Source of the DNA: Bordetella parapertussis
GTDB taxonomy: Bacteria > Pseudomonadota > Gammaproteobacteria > Burkholderiales > Burkholderiaceae_C
Direction: 5' to 3'
Assembly: GCA_945907335.1 (NCBI GenBank)
Contig: CAMDSU010000083.1
Span: forward strand, 1-7,540
Length of the DNA: 7,540 nucleotides
Shown: positions 6,283 through 7,540 of the stretch, in pieces
How positions within the stretch are numbered: the first letter of the stretch is position 1
How the letters are laid out: every line of letters begins with the position of its first letter
Translations under genes and position numbers: made by a program
Notes under the pieces: model-generated
What the model was told of the DNA's origin: nothing
Databases searched by the model: none
The model's input: the letters and a program-made list of their open reading frames with translations, nothing else

Positions 6283-7540
6283 CCCGTTTATTCCGCGGCG
6301 TTTTCATCGTCTGGATAGTTTTGCGTTTTGGCCTGGATGAGTTGTTGCTCTCCGGCTTCAAGCAACCATGGCTGATCCGGGCAACACGGGTGCTGACCAT
6401 TGGCCGCAACCTGTCTGCACCGCGCGGACAACGATTGCGCCAAGCACTTGAGCACCTCGGCCCCGTGTTTGTGAAACTGGGTCAGGTGCTTTCTACCCGT
6501 CGAGATTTGCTGCCCAGCGATATCGCCGATGAGTTGGCCAAATTGCAAGACCAGGTGCCGCCTTTCCCTTCTGAGGTGGCGGTTGCATCTATCGAGCGGG
6601 CACTGAGGCGTCCGGTCGACGAGATTTTCAGCCGATTTGACCGCGTGCCAGTGGCCAGTGCCTCCATCGCCCAGGTGCATTTTGCGAGTTTGCGCAATAG
6701 CGCCGGGCAAGAGCGAGAGGTGGCGGTGAAAGTGTTGCGCCCCGGCATGTTGGAAGTGATCGACAAAGATGTCGAGCTAATGCGCACCATGGCAGTATGG
6801 CTGGAGCGCTTGTCGCACGACGGCAGACGACTCAAGCCGCGCGAGGTCGTGGCCGAGTTCGATAAATATTTGCACGATGAACTCGACCTGGTGCGCGAGG
6901 CCTCCAACGCCACGCAACTGCGTCGCAACATGTCCGGCTTGAACCTGGTGCTGATTCCTGAAATGGTGTGGGATTACTGCACCCGCGATGTCATCGTCAT
7001 GGAGCGTATGCATGGTGTTCCGATCAGCCAAGTGTCTGCATTGCGCCAGGCCGGGGTAGATATCCCTAAGTTGGCCCGTGACGGTGTGACCATTTTTTTC
7101 ACCCAGGTGTTTCGCGATGGTTTTTTCCATGCCGACATGCACCCCGGCAATATTCAGGTCAGTTTGGCGCCGGCTACGTTTGGCCAATATGTGTCTTTGG
7201 ACTTTGGTATTGTCGGTACGCTGACGGAGTTTGACAAAGAATACCTGGCGCAAAACTTCACGGCTTTTTTCCGGCGCGATTACAAGCGCGTTGCCGAATT
7301 GCATATTGAGTCAGGCTGGGTGCCCGCCCACACCCGGGTTGACGAACTCGAGTCTGCGATCCGCGCCGTGTGCGAACCGTATTTCGATCGGCCGCTGAAA
7401 GAAATTTCTTTGGGCATGGTGTTGATGCGACTGTTTCAGACCTCGCGCCGTTTCCAAGTTGAAATACAACCCCAATTGGTGTTGTTGCAAAAAACCTTGC
7501 TCAATATTGAAGGCTTGGGTCGCCAACTCGACCCAGAGTT
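6279..7540 (+). CDS. ubiB: UbiB, ABC1/ADCK/COQ8-type kinase-like protein (3' end outside window)
   Basis: Atypical protein-kinase-like membrane protein needed for ubiquinone synthesis, related to yeast and human COQ8. It is thought to use ATPase activity to help bring lipid intermediates to the Ubi enzymes. The first 420 residues are present (E. coli UbiB has 546); the missing end should hold the C-terminal membrane helices. Family motifs are the N-terminal KxGQ motif KLGQ (66-69, followed by [10 protein letters not shown]), the Ala-rich loop [10 protein letters not shown] (125-134), the catalytic lysine in VAVKV (Lys151), [11 protein letters not shown] (201-211), HADMHPGN (284-291), and DFG (308-310), where E. 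coli has [19 protein letters not shown] near the window end is also typical. The ATG overlaps the ubiJ stop as ATGA (6279-6282), implying translational coupling; only a weak GAG lies 11 nt upstream. The frame stays open to the window end with no defect. Confidence 0.97.
   Translation, partial: MTRLFRGVFIVWIVLRFGLDELLLSGFKQPWLIRATRVLTIGRNLSAPRGQRLRQALEHLGPVFVKLGQVLSTRRDLLPSDIADELAKLQDQVPPFPSEVAVASIERALRRPVDEIFSRFDRVPVASASIAQVHFASLRNSAGQEREVAVKVLRPGMLEVIDKDVELMRTMAVWLERLSHDGRRLKPREVVAEFDKYLHDELDLVREASNATQLRRNMSGLNLVLIPEMVWDYCTRDVIVMERMHGVPISQVSALRQAGVDIPKLARDGVTIFFTQVFRDGFFHADMHPGNIQVSLAPATFGQYVSLDFGIVGTLTEFDKEYLAQNFTAFFRRDYKRVAELHIESGWVPAHTRVDELESAIRAVCEPYFDRPLKEISLGMVLMRLFQTSRRFQVEIQPQLVLLQKTLLNIEGLGRQLDPE

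Noticed and set aside
6288..7526. Several minus-strand open frames across the right end
   Set aside because: All lie opposite ubiB, whose plus-strand frame carries every family motif and is open to the window edge.

Overview
The window looks like chromosomal DNA of a betaproteobacterium, most likely in the Burkholderiales (Comamonadaceae or a relative). The reasons are the moderately GC-rich coding style with many TTG leucine codons, the betaproteobacterial-type UbiE ending, the very large fused FAD/Fe-S oxidoreductase, and the gene order DUF971 - ubiE - Tim44-like - ubiJ - ubiB. The genus cannot be settled from the sequence alone. All six genes lie on the + strand, and almost all the DNA is coding. 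I see no tRNA, rRNA, CRISPR array, insertion sequence or sign of recent transfer.

Layout. 1-3507: the 3' part (1167 residues) of a giant flavin and iron-sulfur oxidoreductase, cut by the left edge. It joins a GlcD/D-lactate-dehydrogenase-like FAD module to two CX2CX2CX3C iron-sulfur motifs and two cysteine-rich CCG modules. 3510-3920: a DUF971 (gamma-butyrobetaine hydroxylase N-terminal-like) protein, starting 2 nt after the previous stop. 3929-4660: ubiE, the C-methyltransferase of ubiquinone/menaquinone synthesis. 4695-5648: a secreted or membrane-anchored Tim44-like protein. 5649-5766: the only sizeable non-coding gap (118 bp), holding a strong rho-independent terminator bracketed by two near-identical 29-bp copies of the end of the Tim44-like gene. 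5767-6282: ubiJ, an SCP2-type lipid-binding accessory factor. 6279-7540: ubiB, an ABC1/ADCK/COQ8-type kinase-like protein, overlapping ubiJ by 4 nt (ATGA) and cut by the right edge.

How the genes fit together. ubiE, ubiJ and ubiB all serve ubiquinone synthesis. UbiE methylates the ring, UbiJ binds hydrophobic intermediates for the soluble Ubi complex, and UbiB is thought to help mobilise the lipid intermediates from the membrane. The FAD/Fe-S enzyme probably oxidises a D-2-hydroxyacid and passes electrons toward the respiratory chain, so it may be a user of the quinone pool. The DUF971 and Tim44-like proteins have no proven role here. The Tim44-like protein is the best candidate for an undescribed partner, because a potential lipid/membrane-binding protein sits between ubiE and ubiJ.

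The terminator splits the cluster into (oxidoreductase - DUF971 - ubiE - Tim44-like) and (ubiJ - ubiB), and a weak candidate promoter lies just after it. I found no clearly new defence, mobile or RNA-guided system. The most unusual purely sequence-level item is the repeat-flanked terminator at 5625-5729.
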